DNA of 64,000 bases from an uncultured beta proteobacterium (GCA_903893565.1 CAITMU010000087.1:1-64000), one strand, 5' to 3'; positions 9,716 through 21,457 are shown, numbered from the stretch's first letter. Notes: generated by a model from the sequence alone, not told the origin. Made by a program: numbers and translations.

Positions 9716-10243
9716 ATGGCGAAGATGCAAGCGACAAAAATGCAGGGTGGTAATGAAGAGCGCGGAGATGGACTTCGCGAGAAGATGGTGGCGATTAATC
9801 GTGTCACTAAGGTTGTTAAAGGTGGCCGTATTCTTGGCTTTGCTGCGCTGACCGTGGTTGGTGATGGTGACGGAAGCATCGGCATGGGTAAGGGCAAGTC
9901 GCGTGAGGTGCCTGTCGCAGTTCAAAAAGCGATGGAAGAAGCACGTCGTAAAATGGTTAAAGTGTCTTTAAAAAATGGCACTTTGCAACATACCGTTATC
10001 GGTCGACATGGGGCTGCTAAGGTTTACATGCAACCGGCATCAGAAGGTACTGGGATTATTGCTGGTGGTCCGGTTCGTGCTGTGCTTGAAGTGATGGGCG
10101 TGACGAATATCTTGGCCAAATGCTTAGGTTCTACCAATCCTTATAACGTGGTGCGTGCGACCATTGATGGGTTGACCAGAATGAATACCCCTGCTGAAAT
10201 TGCTGCCAAACGGGGTAAAACTGTTGAAGAGATTACGGGTTAA
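9716..10243 (+). CDS. rpsE: 30S ribosomal protein S5
   Basis: S5 takes part in decoding accuracy and mRNA entry. It has 175 residues, with [18 protein letters not shown] opening the double-stranded-RNA-binding-like domain and [23 protein letters not shown] in the C-terminal domain. rpmD starts 2 bp after the stop. Confidence 0.97.
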   Translation: MAKMQATKMQGGNEERGDGLREKMVAINRVTKVVKGGRILGFAALTVVGDGDGSIGMGKGKSREVPVAVQKAMEEARRKMVKVSLKNGTLQHTVIGRHGAAKVYMQPASEGTGIIAGGPVRAVLEVMGVTNILAKCLGSTNPYNVVRATIDGLTRMNTPAEIAAKRGKTVEEITG

Positions 10244-10245
10244 TC

Positions 10246-10431
10246 ATGACCGAAATTAAAAAAATCAAGGTAACGCAGTTAAAGAGCCTGATAGGCACAA
10301 AACCAGAACATCGGGCGAGTGTTAAGGGATTAGGATTGCGTCGTATTCGTCATACGGTAGAAGTTATAGATACCCCCGCCAACCGTGGAATGATCAATAA
10401 GGTGTCTTATTTGATCAAGGTTGGGGATTAA
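10246..10431 (+). CDS. rpmD: 50S ribosomal protein L30
   Basis: L30 is a small 23S rRNA-binding protein. It has 61 residues with the pattern [26 protein letters not shown] and [19 protein letters not shown]. It lies between rpsE and rplO as usual. Confidence 0.95.
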   Translation: MTEIKKIKVTQLKSLIGTKPEHRASVKGLGLRRIRHTVEVIDTPANRGMINKVSYLIKVGD

Positions 10432-10447
10432 TTCGAAGGGTAATGAG

Positions 10448-10903
10448 ATGCGATTAAATAAAATCAAACCAGCTATCGGCTCCACACACTACAGCAAACG
10501 CGTAGGTAGAGGTATTGGCTGCGGATTGGGCAAGACGGCTGGACGTGGTCATAAGGGCCAAAAAGCACGTGCGGGTGGTTATCATAAAGTTGGCTTTGAA
10601 GGCGGTCAAATGCCTTTACATCGTCGCTTGCCCAAACGTGGATTTCGTTCACCCTTAGCAGGGCTCACGGCTGAAATTCGTCTTGGTGATTTACAAAGAT
10701 TAAGTGCTCAAACTATTGATCTGGCTTTGTTAAAGAAAGAAGGGTTAGCACCCATTGGCGCGATCAGAGGTAAAGTAATTTTAGCCGGTAGTATCGAAAG
10801 AAAAATCGATATTAAAGGTTTGATTGTATCCAAAGGTGCAAAAGCTGCCATTGAGAAACAAGGTGGAAGCGTTGAAGTTAAACCGACCGAAGTCCAAGCG
10901 TAA
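10448..10903 (+). CDS. rplO: 50S ribosomal protein L15
   Basis: L15 is a late 50S assembly protein. From the ATG at 10448 it has 151 residues and begins [12 protein letters not shown], close to the family start. A GTG/TTG-type start further upstream (about 10421) would overlap rpmD and is less likely. The glycine-rich loop [20 protein letters not shown] is conserved. Confidence 0.96.
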   Translation: MRLNKIKPAIGSTHYSKRVGRGIGCGLGKTAGRGHKGQKARAGGYHKVGFEGGQMPLHRRLPKRGFRSPLAGLTAEIRLGDLQRLSAQTIDLALLKKEGLAPIGAIRGKVILAGSIERKIDIKGLIVSKGAKAAIEKQGGSVEVKPTEVQA

Positions 10904-10916
10904 AGAGGACTAGACG

Positions 10917-12239
10917 TTGGCTATTTATTCACAGCTTGCATCCGACAAATTTGGCGATTTAAAGCGTCGTACCCTATTTTTGATTGGTGCATTAATTGTT
11001 TTCCGCATTGGGTCATTTATCCCAGTGCCGGGAATCGATCAAACTGTGTTGGCCGATCTTTTTAATGAGCAGCGTGGTGGTATTCTTAGTATGTTTGACA
11101 TGTTCTCCGGTGGTGCACTGTCGAGATTTTCGATTTTTGCCCTGGGAATAATGCCATATATTTCCGCCTCTATTATTATGCAATTGATGACGGTGGCCTC
11201 ACCCACGATGGAAGCGTTAAAAAATGAAGGTGAATCGGGCCGTCGTAAGATTACTCAATACACCCGCTATGCAACCGCAGGGTTGGCTCTTGTCCAGAGC
11301 ATGGCGATTGCCATCTCTTTAGAATCCCAGCGTGGTTTAGTGGTTGACCCTGGAATGATATTTAGAATCACCGCGATGGTAACTTTGACTACTGGTACTA
11401 TTTTTCTGATGTGGTTGGGAGAGCAAATCACGGAGCGCGGTATCGGTAACGGTATTTCTTTGATTATTTTTGCAGGTATTGCGGCAGGATTTCCAAAAGC
11501 TGTGCACGGCACTCTTGAGTTGGTTGGCACAGGTGCCATGTCCATCCCCGTTGTGCTTTTTATCGGAATTTTGGTTATCGGAGTCACGGCCTTTGTTTGT
11601 TTTGTTGAAAGAGGTCAGCGTAAAATTTTAGTTAATTACGCCAAGCGACAGGTAGGACGTAAAGTGTATGGTGGGCAAAGCTCGCACTTGCCTTTGAAGC
11701 TCAATATGTCTGGTGTTATCCCCCCTATTTTTGCTTCATCTATTATTTTGTTTCCATCCACTATCGTTGGCTGGGTAGGGGAAGGCTCTAATCGCTTTAT
11801 TTGGCTTAAAGATGCAGCTGCGACACTGCATCCCGGCCAACCGATTTACACTTTGCTCTATGCTTCAGCGATTGTGTTCTTCTGCTTTTTTTATACCGCT
11901 TTGGTTTTCAATCCTAAAGAGACAGCTGAAAACTTGAAGAAAAGCGGTGCGTTTGTTCCCGGCATTCGTCCTGGGGATCAAACGGCTCGACATATTGAAA
12001 AGATAACGTTGCGTTTGACATTGGTGGGTGCTGTTTACGTCACGTTGGTTTGTTTGTTGCCAGAATTTTTGATTGTTTGGAAGAATGTGCCTTTCTATTT
12101 TGGTGGCACTTCCTTGTTAATTATTGTGGTGGTGACCATGGATCTGATGGCCCAAGTACAAGCTTACATCATGTCGCATCAGTATGAGGGATTGATGAAA
12201 AAGGCTAACTTAAAGGGTGGAATGTTCCCGACGCGTTAG
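10917..12239 (+). CDS. secY: Protein translocase channel subunit SecY
   Basis: SecY is the inner-membrane channel of the Sec system, acting with SecE/SecG and SecA or the ribosome. It has 440 residues and ten predicted helices, with [13 protein letters not shown] early (TM1 end and plug region), [12 protein letters not shown] and the cytoplasmic [22 protein letters not shown] loop. Translation appears to start at TTG (10917), since it keeps the family N terminus and no ATG is near. infA begins 1 bp after the stop. Confidence 0.97.
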   Translation: MAIYSQLASDKFGDLKRRTLFLIGALIVFRIGSFIPVPGIDQTVLADLFNEQRGGILSMFDMFSGGALSRFSIFALGIMPYISASIIMQLMTVASPTMEALKNEGESGRRKITQYTRYATAGLALVQSMAIAISLESQRGLVVDPGMIFRITAMVTLTTGTIFLMWLGEQITERGIGNGISLIIFAGIAAGFPKAVHGTLELVGTGAMSIPVVLFIGILVIGVTAFVCFVERGQRKILVNYAKRQVGRKVYGGQSSHLPLKLNMSGVIPPIFASSIILFPSTIVGWVGEGSNRFIWLKDAAATLHPGQPIYTLLYASAIVFFCFFYTALVFNPKETAENLKKSGAFVPGIRPGDQTARHIEKITLRLTLVGAVYVTLVCLLPEFLIVWKNVPFYFGGTSLLIIVVVTMDLMAQVQAYIMSHQYEGLMKKANLKGGMFPTR

Positions 12240-12240
12240 A

Positions 12241-12459
12241 ATGGCAAAAGAGGAAACCATACAAATGTTAGGTGAGATTGAAGAAACTTTACCTAACGCC
12301 ACCTTCAAAGTGAAACTGGAAAATGGGCACGTTGTTTTAGGGCACATTTCAGGGAAAATGCGTATGCATTACATTCGTATTCTGCCTGGAGACAAGGTTA
12401 CTGTAGAGATGACGCCGTATGATTTAACGCGTGGAAGAATTGTGTTTCGCGCGAAGTGA
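12241..12459 (+). CDS. infA: Translation initiation factor IF-1
   Basis: IF-1 is an OB-fold protein that binds the 30S A site during initiation. The ATG at 12241 gives 72 residues starting [19 protein letters not shown], the canonical length. An earlier in-frame start would lie inside secY and add eight unrelated residues. It lies in the secY-infA-rpmJ order seen in beta-proteobacteria. Confidence 0.97.
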   Translation: MAKEETIQMLGEIEETLPNATFKVKLENGHVVLGHISGKMRMHYIRILPGDKVTVEMTPYDLTRGRIVFRAK

Positions 12460-12481
12460 AGTAAAGACTGGGAGCTGCAAA

Positions 12482-12595
12482 ATGAAAGTTCAGGCATCGG
12501 TAAAACGTATGTGCCGCAATTGCAAAATTGTGAAGCGTAAACGTGTGGTTCGTGTGATATGTAAGGACCCTCGTCATAAGCAGCGTCAAGGGTAA
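12482..12595 (+). CDS. rpmJ: 50S ribosomal protein L36
   Basis: L36 is the smallest 50S protein, 37 residues, reading [20 protein letters not shown] followed by the second half of the ribbon. Three cysteines (11, 14, 27) and a histidine (32) form the zinc ribbon, so this is the zinc-binding form. A GGGAGC ribosome-binding site precedes the ATG. It lies between infA and rpsM. Confidence 0.96.
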   Translation: MKVQASVKRMCRNCKIVKRKRVVRVICKDPRHKQRQG

Positions 12596-12639
12596 TTCGT
12601 TGTTGGTTAACCAACTGCAAAAGTCAGTGGAGTGATCGT

Positions 12640-13017
12640 ATGGCCCGTATTGGTGGCGTAAATATTCCGAATCATCAGCACGCTGATATCGCATTAACCG
12701 CGATATATGGCGTTGGTAGAAGTCGTGCACGTTTGATTTGTGCTTCTGCTGGTGTTGAATTTAATAAAAAAATCAAGGATCTCTCGGATTCTGATATGGA
12801 TAAGCTGCGCGAGCAAGTTGCTAAGTTTGCAACTGAAGGTGACTTGCGTCGTGAAGTGTCCATGAACATCAAGCGCCTGATGGATTTAGGCACATGGCGG
12901 GGCAAAAGGCATCGTGTGGGATTGCCCGTTCGTGGACAGCGTACTCGTACAAATGCGCGCACGCGCAAGGGACCGCGTAAAGCGGCAGTTAAGCTGCAAA
13001 AAGGCACTACAGCCTAA
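12640..13017 (+). CDS. rpsM: 30S ribosomal protein S13
   Basis: S13 is a 30S head protein contacting P-site tRNA and the 50S. It has 125 residues, starting [19 protein letters not shown], with YGVGRSRA (helix-hairpin-helix) and the basic tail [16 protein letters not shown]. It opens the alpha-operon part. Confidence 0.97.
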   Translation: MARIGGVNIPNHQHADIALTAIYGVGRSRARLICASAGVEFNKKIKDLSDSDMDKLREQVAKFATEGDLRREVSMNIKRLMDLGTWRGKRHRVGLPVRGQRTRTNARTRKGPRKAAVKLQKGTTA

Positions 13018-13041
13018 GTTATCAAGAGGTAGTAATCGAAT

Positions 13042-13431
13042 ATGGCAAAAGCAAGCACGAGAGTGCGCAAAAAAGTTAAAAAGAATGTCGCCGAGGGTAT
13101 TGCCCACGTGCATGCGTCCTTTAATAACACCATTGTTACCATCACCGATCGACAAGGTAATGCCTTGGCTTGGGCGACTTCAGGTAGCAATGGATTTAAG
13201 GGTTCGCGTAAGTCGACTCCTTTTGCAGCCCAGATCGCCGCAGAGCAATGCGGTAAATTAGCTGTGGAGTGTGGTGTGAAAAATTTAGAAGTTCGTATCA
13301 AAGGACCCGGACCAGGACGCGAGTCAGCAGTACGCGCACTGAATGCCGTGGGTTTTAAAATCACCAGTATTTCGGATGTAACTCCAGTGCCGCACAATGG
13401 CTGTCGTCCCCCGAAAAAGAGACGAGTCTAA
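13042..13431 (+). CDS. rpsK: 30S ribosomal protein S11
   Basis: S11 is a platform protein near the E site. It has 129 residues, with [30 protein letters not shown] and the C terminus [18 protein letters not shown], all typical. Confidence 0.97.
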   Translation: MAKASTRVRKKVKKNVAEGIAHVHASFNNTIVTITDRQGNALAWATSGSNGFKGSRKSTPFAAQIAAEQCGKLAVECGVKNLEVRIKGPGPGRESAVRALNAVGFKITSISDVTPVPHNGCRPPKKRRV

Positions 13432-13443
13432 GGAGATCCCAAC

Positions 13444-14070
13444 GTGGCAAGAAATCTCGACGCAAAGTGCAGACAGTGTCGCCGTGAAGGCGAAAAGCTT
13501 TTCCTCAAAGGCGAAAAGTGTTTTACCGATAAATGTGCAATAGAGCGACGTAATTACCCACCTGGGCAACACGGTCAGAAACAAGCCCGTTTGTCTGGTT
13601 ATGGTGTTCAGTTACGTGAAAAACAAAAAATCCGTCGTATTTACGGGCTTTTGGAGCGTCAATTCCGCAAGTTTTATGCGGAAGCAGCCGCTAGCAAAGG
13701 GGTGACCGGCGAGGCTTTATTACAAATGCTTGAAAGTCGTCTCGATACAGTCGCTTTCAGAATGGGCTTTGGTGCCTCACGCACAGAGTCACGCCAGATT
13801 GTTCGGCACAACGGCATATTAGTTAATGGCAAACGGGTTAACATCCCTTCTTTCCAATGTCGTCCTGGTGACGTCGTTGAAGTGGCTGAAGGCTCTAAGG
13901 CTCAATTAAGAATCAAGGCTGCTGTAGAAGCTGCTGACTCCAGAGGCCGTGCTGAATGGATCGAAGTCGATTCTAAAGCTTTCAAAGGTACTTTCAAAGC
14001 ATGTCCGCAACGCTCAGAATTACCTTCAAGTATTAATGAATCGCTCGTCGTCGAGCTTTACTCCAAGTAA
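13444..14070 (+). CDS. rpsD: 30S ribosomal protein S4, zinc-ribbon type
   Basis: S4 nucleates 30S assembly and in E. coli represses the alpha operon. It has 208 residues and a GTG start. The N terminus carries cysteines 9, 12, 26 and 31, a candidate zinc site. The S4 RNA-binding domain follows ([30 protein letters not shown]). Confidence 0.97.
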   Translation: MARNLDAKCRQCRREGEKLFLKGEKCFTDKCAIERRNYPPGQHGQKQARLSGYGVQLREKQKIRRIYGLLERQFRKFYAEAAASKGVTGEALLQMLESRLDTVAFRMGFGASRTESRQIVRHNGILVNGKRVNIPSFQCRPGDVVEVAEGSKAQLRIKAAVEAADSRGRAEWIEVDSKAFKGTFKACPQRSELPSSINESLVVELYSK

Positions 14071-14099
14071 TCACGATATTAGCGAAAGGGCGCCCAATT

Positions 14100-15080
14100 A
14101 TGTCCAATACAGCATTTCTGAAGCCTCGCATTATCGATGTTCAGAACCTCTCAACGCATCATGCTCGCTTGACTATGGAGCCTTTTGAGAGAGGTTATGG
14201 CCATACTTTAGGTAATGCTTTACGTCGTACTCTTTTGTCTTCCATGCCAGGTTACGCTGTCACAGAAGTAAGCATTGTTGGGGTCTTGCACGAGTATTCA
14301 ACCATTGACGGTGTTCAGGAAGATGTGGTCGATATCTTGCTGAATCTGAAGGGTATCGTGCTTAAACTTCATAATCGTGATGAAGCACTATTGACATTAA
14401 AAAAATCGGGTGATGGCATAGTTACTGCCGGTGATATTGAGCCCATGCATGATGTGGAAATCATTAATCCCGAACATGTTATCGCCCGTTTATCGACCGG
14501 TGGTAGTCTTGAGATGCAAATCAAGGCGCAGAAAGGCCGGGGCTATGATGCGGCTTCCACACGTAAGGCGTTAGAGGATGAAGCCCGTTTAGTCGGTCAT
14601 ATTTTACTGGATGCTTCTTACAGTCCGGTTCGGCGCGTGACTTATTCTGTTGAATCTGCACGGGTGGAGCAACGTACGGATTTAGATAAGCTCATTATGG
14701 ATATCGAGACCAATGGTGCGATTGACCCTGAGGAAGCGGTTCGTTATGCTGCGCGTATCATGGTTGAACAGTTATCTGTATTTGCAGACTTAACCGGCAC
14801 ACCGGCGTTGATTGAAGAAAAGCGTGCCACTCAGGTGGATCCGGTTTTATTGCGCCCTGTTGATGATCTAGAATTAACCGTAAGATCTGCTAATTGCTTG
14901 AAAGCTGAAAATATTTATTACATCGGCGATCTGATCCAACGGTCCGAAACCGAATTATTGAAAACGCCTAATTTAGGACGTAAGTCTTTAAATGAAATAA
15001 AAGAAGTTTTAGCTTCCCGTAGTCTCACACTAGGGATGAAGCTGGAAAATTGGCCGCCCTTAGGACTTGAAAAAATTTAA
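14100..15080 (+). CDS. rpoA: RNA polymerase alpha subunit
   Basis: The alpha subunit dimerises to seed RNA polymerase assembly. The 326-residue protein has the N-terminal dimerisation domain ([20 protein letters not shown]) and a linker near residue 235. The C-terminal domain binds UP elements and activators ([20 protein letters not shown], then [14 protein letters not shown]). It sits between rpsD and rplQ. Confidence 0.98.
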   Translation: MSNTAFLKPRIIDVQNLSTHHARLTMEPFERGYGHTLGNALRRTLLSSMPGYAVTEVSIVGVLHEYSTIDGVQEDVVDILLNLKGIVLKLHNRDEALLTLKKSGDGIVTAGDIEPMHDVEIINPEHVIARLSTGGSLEMQIKAQKGRGYDAASTRKALEDEARLVGHILLDASYSPVRRVTYSVESARVEQRTDLDKLIMDIETNGAIDPEEAVRYAARIMVEQLSVFADLTGTPALIEEKRATQVDPVLLRPVDDLELTVRSANCLKAENIYYIGDLIQRSETELLKTPNLGRKSLNEIKEVLASRSLTLGMKLENWPPLGLEKI

Positions 15081-15108
15081 TTAAGCGGCACGAATACAAG
15101 GAATCATC

Positions 15109-15516
15109 ATGCGTCACCGTCACGGATTACGTAAACTAAATCGCACGAGTAGCCACCGTTTGGCTATGCTGCGCAATATGGCAAACTCGTTATTAAAACA
15201 TGAGGCCATCAAAACGACATTACCTAAAGCTAAGGAATTGCGTCGTGTAGTAGAACCTATTATTACATTGGGCAAGTCTCCTACCTTGGCTAATCGCCGT
15301 ATGGCTTTTAACCGGTTGCGTGATCGGGAGAACGTAGTCAAGTTGTTTGATGAAATTGGTCCGCGTTACGCAAAACGTAATGGTGGTTATTTACGTATTT
15401 TGAAGTTTGGCTTCCGTAAAGGCGATAATGCGCCAATGGCATTTGTGGAGCTGGTTGATCGCCCTGAGCCCATTGAGGCTGCTGAACCGGTAAGCACAGA
15501 AGAAGCGGCTAGTTAA
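15109..15516 (+). CDS. rplQ: 50S ribosomal protein L17
   Basis: L17 is an exit-side 50S protein. It has 135 residues, starting [17 protein letters not shown], with [20 protein letters not shown] and a short acidic tail. It is the last gene of the supercluster; a strong terminator begins 4 bp after its stop. Confidence 0.97.
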   Translation: MRHRHGLRKLNRTSSHRLAMLRNMANSLLKHEAIKTTLPKAKELRRVVEPIITLGKSPTLANRRMAFNRLRDRENVVKLFDEIGPRYAKRNGGYLRILKFGFRKGDNAPMAFVELVDRPEPIEAAEPVSTEEAAS

Positions 15517-15520
15517 TTTT

Positions 15521-15561
15521 AAAAAACGTCAAACCCTACTATGTAGGGTTTGACGTTTTTT
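15521..15561 (+). terminator. Intrinsic terminator of the ribosomal supercluster
   Basis: A perfect 19-bp stem (15521-15539 with 15543-15561) has a 3-nt TAT loop. It has an A6 run on the left and a T6 run on the right, so it can act in both directions. It stands directly after rplQ. Confidence 0.95.
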
Positions 15562-15882
15562 ACTTGGTTAGGGCCTTTTTAAGAGTGTCATTGAGGAGTG
15601 TTAGTCAACTCTCCCATTAATATCCCTGACCCTGCATATGGCTTTTTTTCTCTTTTCCTCTCCCTTTTTGCCGACTTTTTCCATCCTTTTTTCATACTCT
15701 CCGCTAGCCTAATGGTGAGCTTATGGCGAGTCTAAAAAAGAAATGTCAGAAGCAATAGGCAGGAGATTTAAGAGAATGTGTTGAGTCTTAATAGTTTGAG
15801 CGCTACTGCTCCTATTATTGCTTTCTAATGTCGCCTCAGTGCTTTATTTAGGTACTCGTTCAGCCTATTTAATGTCAGCCTT
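15562..15882. other. Intergenic region after rplQ, pyrimidine-rich
   Basis: There are 321 bp between the rplQ terminator and the 3' end of the glycerate kinase gene. The stretch at about 15608-15708 is strongly C/T-rich and G-poor on the plus strand. No gene or RNA is recognisable here. A Rho-loading site for read-through RNA is one possible reading. Confidence 0.5.
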
Positions 15883-17163
15883 TCATGAACCGATTAAAAT
15901 AGCGCGATAATCATTCACGTTGGTACGCGTGGGTCCGGTTAAGACCAAGTCGCCTAGGGCATGAAAGAAAGCATAACTATCATTTTGATGTAAAAGTGCG
16001 AGGGGATTAAGGCCCAAACTTCTAGCACGAGTTAATGCATCAGGGGAGAGCAAAGCGCCTGCATTGCTCTCAGAGCCATCAATACCATCGGTATCGCAAG
16101 CTAGGGCAAATGTATTTTCGCACCCCTTTAAGTCAAGGCCAAGGGATAAAAGAAAATCACTGCAACGCCCCCCCCGACCTTTACCCGTTACTGTCACGGT
16201 GCATTCACCCCCGCTTAAAAGTGCAATCGGTGGGGCCCAAGGGTGGGCGTATTGACGTATTTGTCGAACAAGAGCTCCCTGCGCTTTGGCCACTTCACGT
16301 GCCTCCCCCGTGATGGTGTCTCCTAGAATGACACTGGGAATTTTGTTTGTGGTAAAAAATTGCTGTGCTGCAAGCAGTGAGGTTTGGGATTTGGCAATAA
16401 TAATATTTTTTACTCGCGATAATGCGGGATCCCCGGGTTTTGGTGTTTCAGGGATGGAACCGGATTGCCCCATTTCAAGAAATAATTGAATCGACGCAGG
16501 GGTTTGAATGTTATAGCGTTTTAAAATATCGATCGCCTCTGCATAGGTGCTAGGATCGCCAACACAAGGACCAGAGGCAATATGCGTTGGATCATCACCG
16601 ACAACATCGGAGATGATGAGGGTGTGTATCGGTGCACGACAAGCCGCCGCCAGTCGCCCGCCTTGAATCGCTGAGAGGTGCTTTCGCACTACGTTCATTT
16701 CTTGTATCGGCGCGCCTGATCGAAGTAACTGTGTGGTTAAGTCCCGAATATCCTTCATGGCTAAACCTTCGGCAGGCAGGTTCATAAGGCTCGAGCCTCC
16801 TCCGGAGAGCAAAACGAGGAGCTGATCGTTGGGTGTGAGGGTTTTCACCAGTCTAAAAATCTCCTTGGCCGCTGCATTTCCTGCTTCATCCGGTACGGGG
16901 TGCCCTGCCTCAATGACTTTAATATGATTGGTCAGTAATCCATGCTGGTAGCGAGTCACTACCAAGCCTTCTATGCGGTGATTTAAGGATGGCCATTGTT
17001 GTTCTACGGCCAGTGCCATGGATGCAGCCGCTTTGCCAGCACCGACCACGAGGGTCTTACCTTTGGGGGGGGAGGGTAAATGTTGAGCAATAAGATTTAA
17101 AGGGTCTGCTGCCGCTAAGGCCGCATTAAAGCTCGATAAGAGGAGTTCACGCGGGGAAGTCAT
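15883..17163 (-). CDS. Glycerate 2-kinase (MOFRL family; formerly hydroxypyruvate reductase TtuD)
   Basis: The family phosphorylates D-glycerate to 2-phosphoglycerate, linking glyoxylate or tartrate breakdown to glycolysis. The 426-residue protein has the N-terminal DUF4147 domain ([12 protein letters not shown] near residue 41, [10 protein letters not shown] near 118) and the C-terminal MOFRL domain ([27 protein letters not shown]). Its ATG overlaps the uvrA stop (ATGA), so it is probably co-transcribed with uvrA, an odd pairing. The coding strand carries two C/G runs of eight. Enzyme class is clear; the specific pathway is not. Confidence 0.9.
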   Translation of the reverse strand: MTSPRELLLSSFNAALAAADPLNLIAQHLPSPPKGKTLVVGAGKAAASMALAVEQQWPSLNHRIEGLVVTRYQHGLLTNHIKVIEAGHPVPDEAGNAAAKEIFRLVKTLTPNDQLLVLLSGGGSSLMNLPAEGLAMKDIRDLTTQLLRSGAPIQEMNVVRKHLSAIQGGRLAAACRAPIHTLIISDVVGDDPTHIASGPCVGDPSTYAEAIDILKRYNIQTPASIQLFLEMGQSGSIPETPKPGDPALSRVKNIIIAKSQTSLLAAQQFFTTNKIPSVILGDTITGEAREVAKAQGALVRQIRQYAHPWAPPIALLSGGECTVTVTGKGRGGRCSDFLLSLGLDLKGCENTFALACDTDGIDGSESNAGALLSPDALTRARSLGLNPLALLHQNDSYAFFHALGDLVLTGPTRTNVNDYRAILIGS

Positions 17164-20123
17164 GAGGGCAAATACTCTTTTAAATAAAAGCCAGTGTAGC
17201 CTTTCGATTGTTGGCAGATGGTTTCTGGCGTACCCTCAGCCACTAAGGTTCCACCACCATTGCCGCCCTCAGGACCTAGATCAATAACCCAATCGGCAGT
17301 TTTAATCACATCTAAATTGTGTTCAATCACGACAATCGTATTGCCATGATCTCGTAATCGGTGCAAGACTTTTAATAACATATCGATATCATGAAAATGT
17401 AGACCTGTCGTGGGCTCGTCCAAAACATATAACGTTCGCCCGGTATCGCGTTTGGAGAGTTCTAGGGCGAGTTTGACGCGCTGGGCTTCTCCGCCGGATA
17501 AGGTGGTGGCACTTTGTCCTAGATTGATGTAACCCAAGCCCACATCCAGTAATGTTTGAAGCTTACGTGAAATAACCGGAATCGCTTCAAAAAATTGTGC
17601 GGCCACTTCTACCGTCATGCCTAACACTTCATGAATACTTTTGCCCTTATACAGGATTTGGAGCGTTTCCCGGTTATAGCGCTTGCCTGAACAAACTTCA
17701 CAGGGCACGTACACGTCTGGTAGAAAATGCATCTCCACTTTAATCATCCCGTCGCCTTGACAGGATTCACAACGTCCGCCTTTCACATTAAAAGAAAAGC
17801 GCCCCGCTCCATAGCCTCTTTCGCGTGCAGCGGGCACTCCCGCATATAAATCGCGAATTGGGGTAAATAGGCCAGTATAGGTAGCAGGATTAGATCGTGG
17901 GGTGCGGCCAATGGGACTTTGGTCAACATTGACGACTTTGTCAAAAAACTCCATCCCACTAATACTCTCATGTGCAGCCGGTTCAGCCGCACTCCCATAA
18001 AGATGGGCTGCCGCAGCGCTATAGAGGGTATCGTTAATGAGAGTTGATTTACCTGAACCGGAGACCCCCGTTACACAGACGAAAAGTCCTACGGGGATGC
18101 GGACCGTGATATTTTTAAGATTGTTGCCGGTAGCCCCATGGATGATGAGTTGGCGCTGGGGGGTTGGATAATGGCGCTCCTTGGGTAGTGCAATGGCAAG
18201 ACGTCCAGAAAGGTACTGACCCGTGAGCGAATCGGGGTGGGAGACAATTTCCTGGGGAGTGCCGTGAGCGATTACGTGACCACCGTGAATACCGGCGCCT
18301 AGTCCCATGTCGATGACGTAATCGGCTTGTAAAATAGCATCTTGGTCATGTTCCACCACAATCACGGAATTGCCAATATCCCGAAGCCGCTTGAGCGTTT
18401 CGATTAAACGAGCATTATCGCGTTGATGAAGTCCGATGGAAGGCTCGTCTAATACATACATCACTCCAGTAAGGCCAGAGCCAATTTGACTGGCTAAGCG
18501 AATCCGTTGTGCTTCCCCCCCCGACAAAGTGTCAGCCGCTCGATTTAGCGAGAGGTAATCTAGGCCCACGTTGACTAAAAAAACTAAGCGATTAGCGATT
18601 TCTCGTACAATTTTATCGGCAATGGTACGTTTGGAGCCTGGAATATCAAGCGTGTTGAAAAAAATGACGCACTGATCTAAAGAAAAATTACTGACCTCGT
18701 GAATATTTTTTTTACCCACTGTGACATGCCTTGCTTGGGTGCGTAGTCTCGTGCCTTGGCAATCGGGACAGATTTTGACATTCAGATATTTGCCTAACTC
18801 CTCCCGCACCAATAAAGAATCGGTTTCCCGATAGCGCCGATCCAAGTTAGGTAATACCCCTTCAAACGCATGGACCTTCATCACACGTTTGCCACTTTCA
18901 GAGTGATATTGAAAACTAATTTTTTCACTACCTGAGCCATGAAGTATGAGGGACTGGATCGTTGGATTTAATTCGTTGAAAGGCGTTTCCAGATCAAAGG
19001 TATAGTGCGAGGCGAGGCATTGCAGCATTTCAAAATAAAATTGATTGCGTCGGTCCCAACCCTTGATGCAACCCGAGGCGAGCGATAGATCTGGAAAAGC
19101 CACCACGCGCCGAGGATCAAAAAAATCAATGTGACCTAAGCCATCACAACTAGGACAAGCGCCCATCGGATTATTAAATGAAAAAAGACGGGGCTCGAGT
19201 TCGGGTAATGAGTAGTTACAAGCGGGGCAGGCAAATTTGGCAGAAAACAAGTGTTCCTGTCCGCCATCCATCTCCACCGCTAAGGCGCGCCCTTCGGATT
19301 GACGTAAAGCGGTTTCAAAAGATTCGGCGATCCTTTGCTTTGATTCGGCTCTGACTTTGAGTCGGTCGACGATGACTTCGATCGTGTGTTTGAATGTTTT
19401 CTTCAGTTTTGGCAGGTTATCCATTTCGTACACCTTGCCATCGATGCGCAGTCGCGTAAAACCTTGGGCCCGTAATTGATCAAATAAATCGACTTGCTCC
19501 CCTTTCCGATCTGAAACCAAGGGGGCGATGATCATGATTCGAGTGTCCTCGGGGAGGCACAGAACATGGTCGACCATTTGCGCAACACTTTGCGCTTGTA
19601 GGGCGAGGGCGTGTTCTGGGCAATGCGGCTCTCCGACACGGGCGAATAAAAGACGTAGATAATCGTGAATTTCAGTGATGGTCCCCACTGTGGAGCGGGG
19701 ATTGTGACTGGTGGCTTTTTGTTCGATTGAGATCGCCGGTGATAGACCATCAATGAGGTCAACATCGGGCTTTTCCATGATTTGAAGAAATTGACGAGCA
19801 TAGACGGATAGGGACTCGACATACCGACGTTGCCCTTCGGCATACAGGGTATCGAAGGCCAGAGAGGATTTACCTGAACCGGATAAGCCAGTGATGACGA
19901 CGAGTTGCTGTCGCGGTAGATCAACACTGATATTTTTGAGGTTATGAGTGCGAGCCCCTCTGACCCGAATGTATTCGCTCCTAGCGGGGATCGCTACGCC
20001 GGTATTAGGTTGAAGCACGGGTTCTGAGAGGGAAGGGAGTGTTTTTTTATTGCCCTCTTGATTCTGCACGTGGCATGAATCCGTGGCGGGAACATCGATC
20101 AGGGGAGTGGTGCTTGCGGACAA
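17160..20123 (-). CDS. uvrA: Excinuclease ABC subunit A
   Basis: UvrA is the damage-recognition ATPase of nucleotide excision repair, loading UvrB on lesions. The 987-residue protein has two ABC modules: Walker [10 protein letters not shown] at residues 79-87 and GVSGSGKST near 687. LSGGEAQR signatures and zinc-ribbon cysteines (CESC and CEVC near 785-810) are present. The conserved start of the family ([15 protein letters not shown]) is at residue 51, so there is an extra N terminus of about 47 residues, unless translation starts later at a non-ATG codon. It is divergent from the MFS gene. Confidence 0.97.
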   Translation of the reverse strand: MSASTTPLIDVPATDSCHVQNQEGNKKTLPSLSEPVLQPNTGVAIPARSEYIRVRGARTHNLKNISVDLPRQQLVVITGLSGSGKSSLAFDTLYAEGQRRYVESLSVYARQFLQIMEKPDVDLIDGLSPAISIEQKATSHNPRSTVGTITEIHDYLRLLFARVGEPHCPEHALALQAQSVAQMVDHVLCLPEDTRIMIIAPLVSDRKGEQVDLFDQLRAQGFTRLRIDGKVYEMDNLPKLKKTFKHTIEVIVDRLKVRAESKQRIAESFETALRQSEGRALAVEMDGGQEHLFSAKFACPACNYSLPELEPRLFSFNNPMGACPSCDGLGHIDFFDPRRVVAFPDLSLASGCIKGWDRRNQFYFEMLQCLASHYTFDLETPFNELNPTIQSLILHGSGSEKISFQYHSESGKRVMKVHAFEGVLPNLDRRYRETDSLLVREELGKYLNVKICPDCQGTRLRTQARHVTVGKKNIHEVSNFSLDQCVIFFNTLDIPGSKRTIADKIVREIANRLVFLVNVGLDYLSLNRAADTLSGGEAQRIRLASQIGSGLTGVMYVLDEPSIGLHQRDNARLIETLKRLRDIGNSVIVVEHDQDAILQADYVIDMGLGAGIHGGHVIAHGTPQEIVSHPDSLTGQYLSGRLAIALPKERHYPTPQRQLIIHGATGNNLKNITVRIPVGLFVCVTGVSGSGKSTLINDTLYSAAAAHLYGSAAEPAAHESISGMEFFDKVVNVDQSPIGRTPRSNPATYTGLFTPIRDLYAGVPAARERGYGAGRFSFNVKGGRCESCQGDGMIKVEMHFLPDVYVPCEVCSGKRYNRETLQILYKGKSIHEVLGMTVEVAAQFFEAIPVISRKLQTLLDVGLGYINLGQSATTLSGGEAQRVKLALELSKRDTGRTLYVLDEPTTGLHFHDIDMLLKVLHRLRDHGNTIVVIEHNLDVIKTADWVIDLGPEGGNGGGTLVAEGTPETICQQSKGYTGFYLKEYLPS

Positions 20124-20197
20124 TGGGAAACCAGTATTTTATTGTAAACCTGCTAATATACCCGTAATTTGTTTCAATATTACACTGAATTATTTTC

Positions 20198-21433
20198 ATG
20201 ACAACAACGTCCCGCATGAGTGGCTTGGAGATTCGTGCCAGCCTTGCCTTGGCCATTGTTTTTGGTTTGCGTCTTTTTGGTATGTTTGTGATTTTGCCCG
20301 TTTTTGCTATTTATGCAGAAACGCTGCCCGGCGGACATGATCTGAGCTTGGTCGGTATTGCGATTGGAATCTATGGATTAACCCAAGCGATATTGCAAAT
20401 CCCGTTTGGTTGGTTGTCAGATCGCTTTGCTCGAAAACCCGTGATCTATGCCGGTCTTATCTTGTTTTCTGTAGGCAGTTTTCTTGCGGCGGTCGCGCCG
20501 AATCTTCATATCATTATCTTAGGCCGTATTTTGCAAGGCGCTGGTGCGATCTCAGCGGCTGTCATTGCGTTGGCCTCTGATTTAACTCGGGAAGAGCACC
20601 GTACTAAATCCATGGCCATGATTGGCTCTACCATTGGCTTGGTGTTTGCTTTGTCTTTAGTCGCCGCACCTTGGTTAAATCAGCTGGTCGGTGTGCCCGG
20701 TATTTTTGCCTTGACGGGCATTCTGGCTTTAGGGGCGATTGTAATGGTTTGGAAAGTGGTGCCTGCGGCTCCCCCGAAGCCCCCTCGAGTGGAAGCGTCA
20801 AATTTATTGGCTGATTTACGTAAGGTCTTGGCGGATCGGCAGTTGCTACGGCTTAATTGGGGCATTTTTAGTTTGCACGCCGTACTGATGGCTTTATTTA
20901 TAGCCGTACCCCTTTCTTTACGTCATCAGGGGATGGAACTATCAACGCATTGGCAGGTTTATTTGCCGGTAATGCTAGGCTCCTTTGTTTTTATGGTACC
21001 GGCTGTCATGAATGCTCACGTTCCGGCGAGACTGAAAAGAATTTTTGTGGGGTCCGTTGCTTTTTTATTGCTGGATCAGATATTGATGCCCGTATTGATG
21101 GACGGTGTATTGCCCATCTCAATGTTTTTATTGGCATTTTTCATCCCTTTTAATATTTTAGAAGCGTTACTACCCTCCTTGGTTTCTAAAATGGCCCCTC
21201 CAGGGTTAAAGGGCGCGGCCATTGGTATATATAGTAGTGTTCAGTTTTTGGGTACTTTTGCTGGCGCGGCTGCAGGGGGGTATTTGTATAAGCATGAAGG
21301 GATAATGGGTATTGTGGTTCCGGGAGCCATTGTGCTCGCAATCTGGCTTATACTGGCTATGGGTATGCAAGCCCCGCTGCCTCGCATGAAGCCCGTTGCG
21401 GACCCATTGCCGGCTCAACATGAGGGTAGATGA
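20198..21433 (+). CDS. Major facilitator superfamily transporter
   Basis: This inner-membrane transporter of 411 residues has about twelve hydrophobic segments. The MFS motif A lies between TM2 and TM3 (GWLSDRFARKPV), and GRILQGAGAISAAV in TM4 suggests a drug/proton antiporter or YajR-like group. Its place between uvrA and ssb is conserved in many Burkholderiales. The substrate is unknown. The 74-bp gap to uvrA must carry both promoters. Confidence 0.9.
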   Translation: MTTTSRMSGLEIRASLALAIVFGLRLFGMFVILPVFAIYAETLPGGHDLSLVGIAIGIYGLTQAILQIPFGWLSDRFARKPVIYAGLILFSVGSFLAAVAPNLHIIILGRILQGAGAISAAVIALASDLTREEHRTKSMAMIGSTIGLVFALSLVAAPWLNQLVGVPGIFALTGILALGAIVMVWKVVPAAPPKPPRVEASNLLADLRKVLADRQLLRLNWGIFSLHAVLMALFIAVPLSLRHQGMELSTHWQVYLPVMLGSFVFMVPAVMNAHVPARLKRIFVGSVAFLLLDQILMPVLMDGVLPISMFLLAFFIPFNILEALLPSLVSKMAPPGLKGAAIGIYSSVQFLGTFAGAAAGGYLYKHEGIMGIVVPGAIVLAIWLILAMGMQAPLPRMKPVADPLPAQHEGR

Positions 21434-21457
21434 AAAAATTCTTTTTTGGAGTAAAAA

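Noticed and set aside
20124..20197. LexA (SOS) box between uvrA and the MFS gene
   Set aside because: The gap contains no CTG-N10-CAG or near match; AT-rich strings here are better explained as promoter elements.
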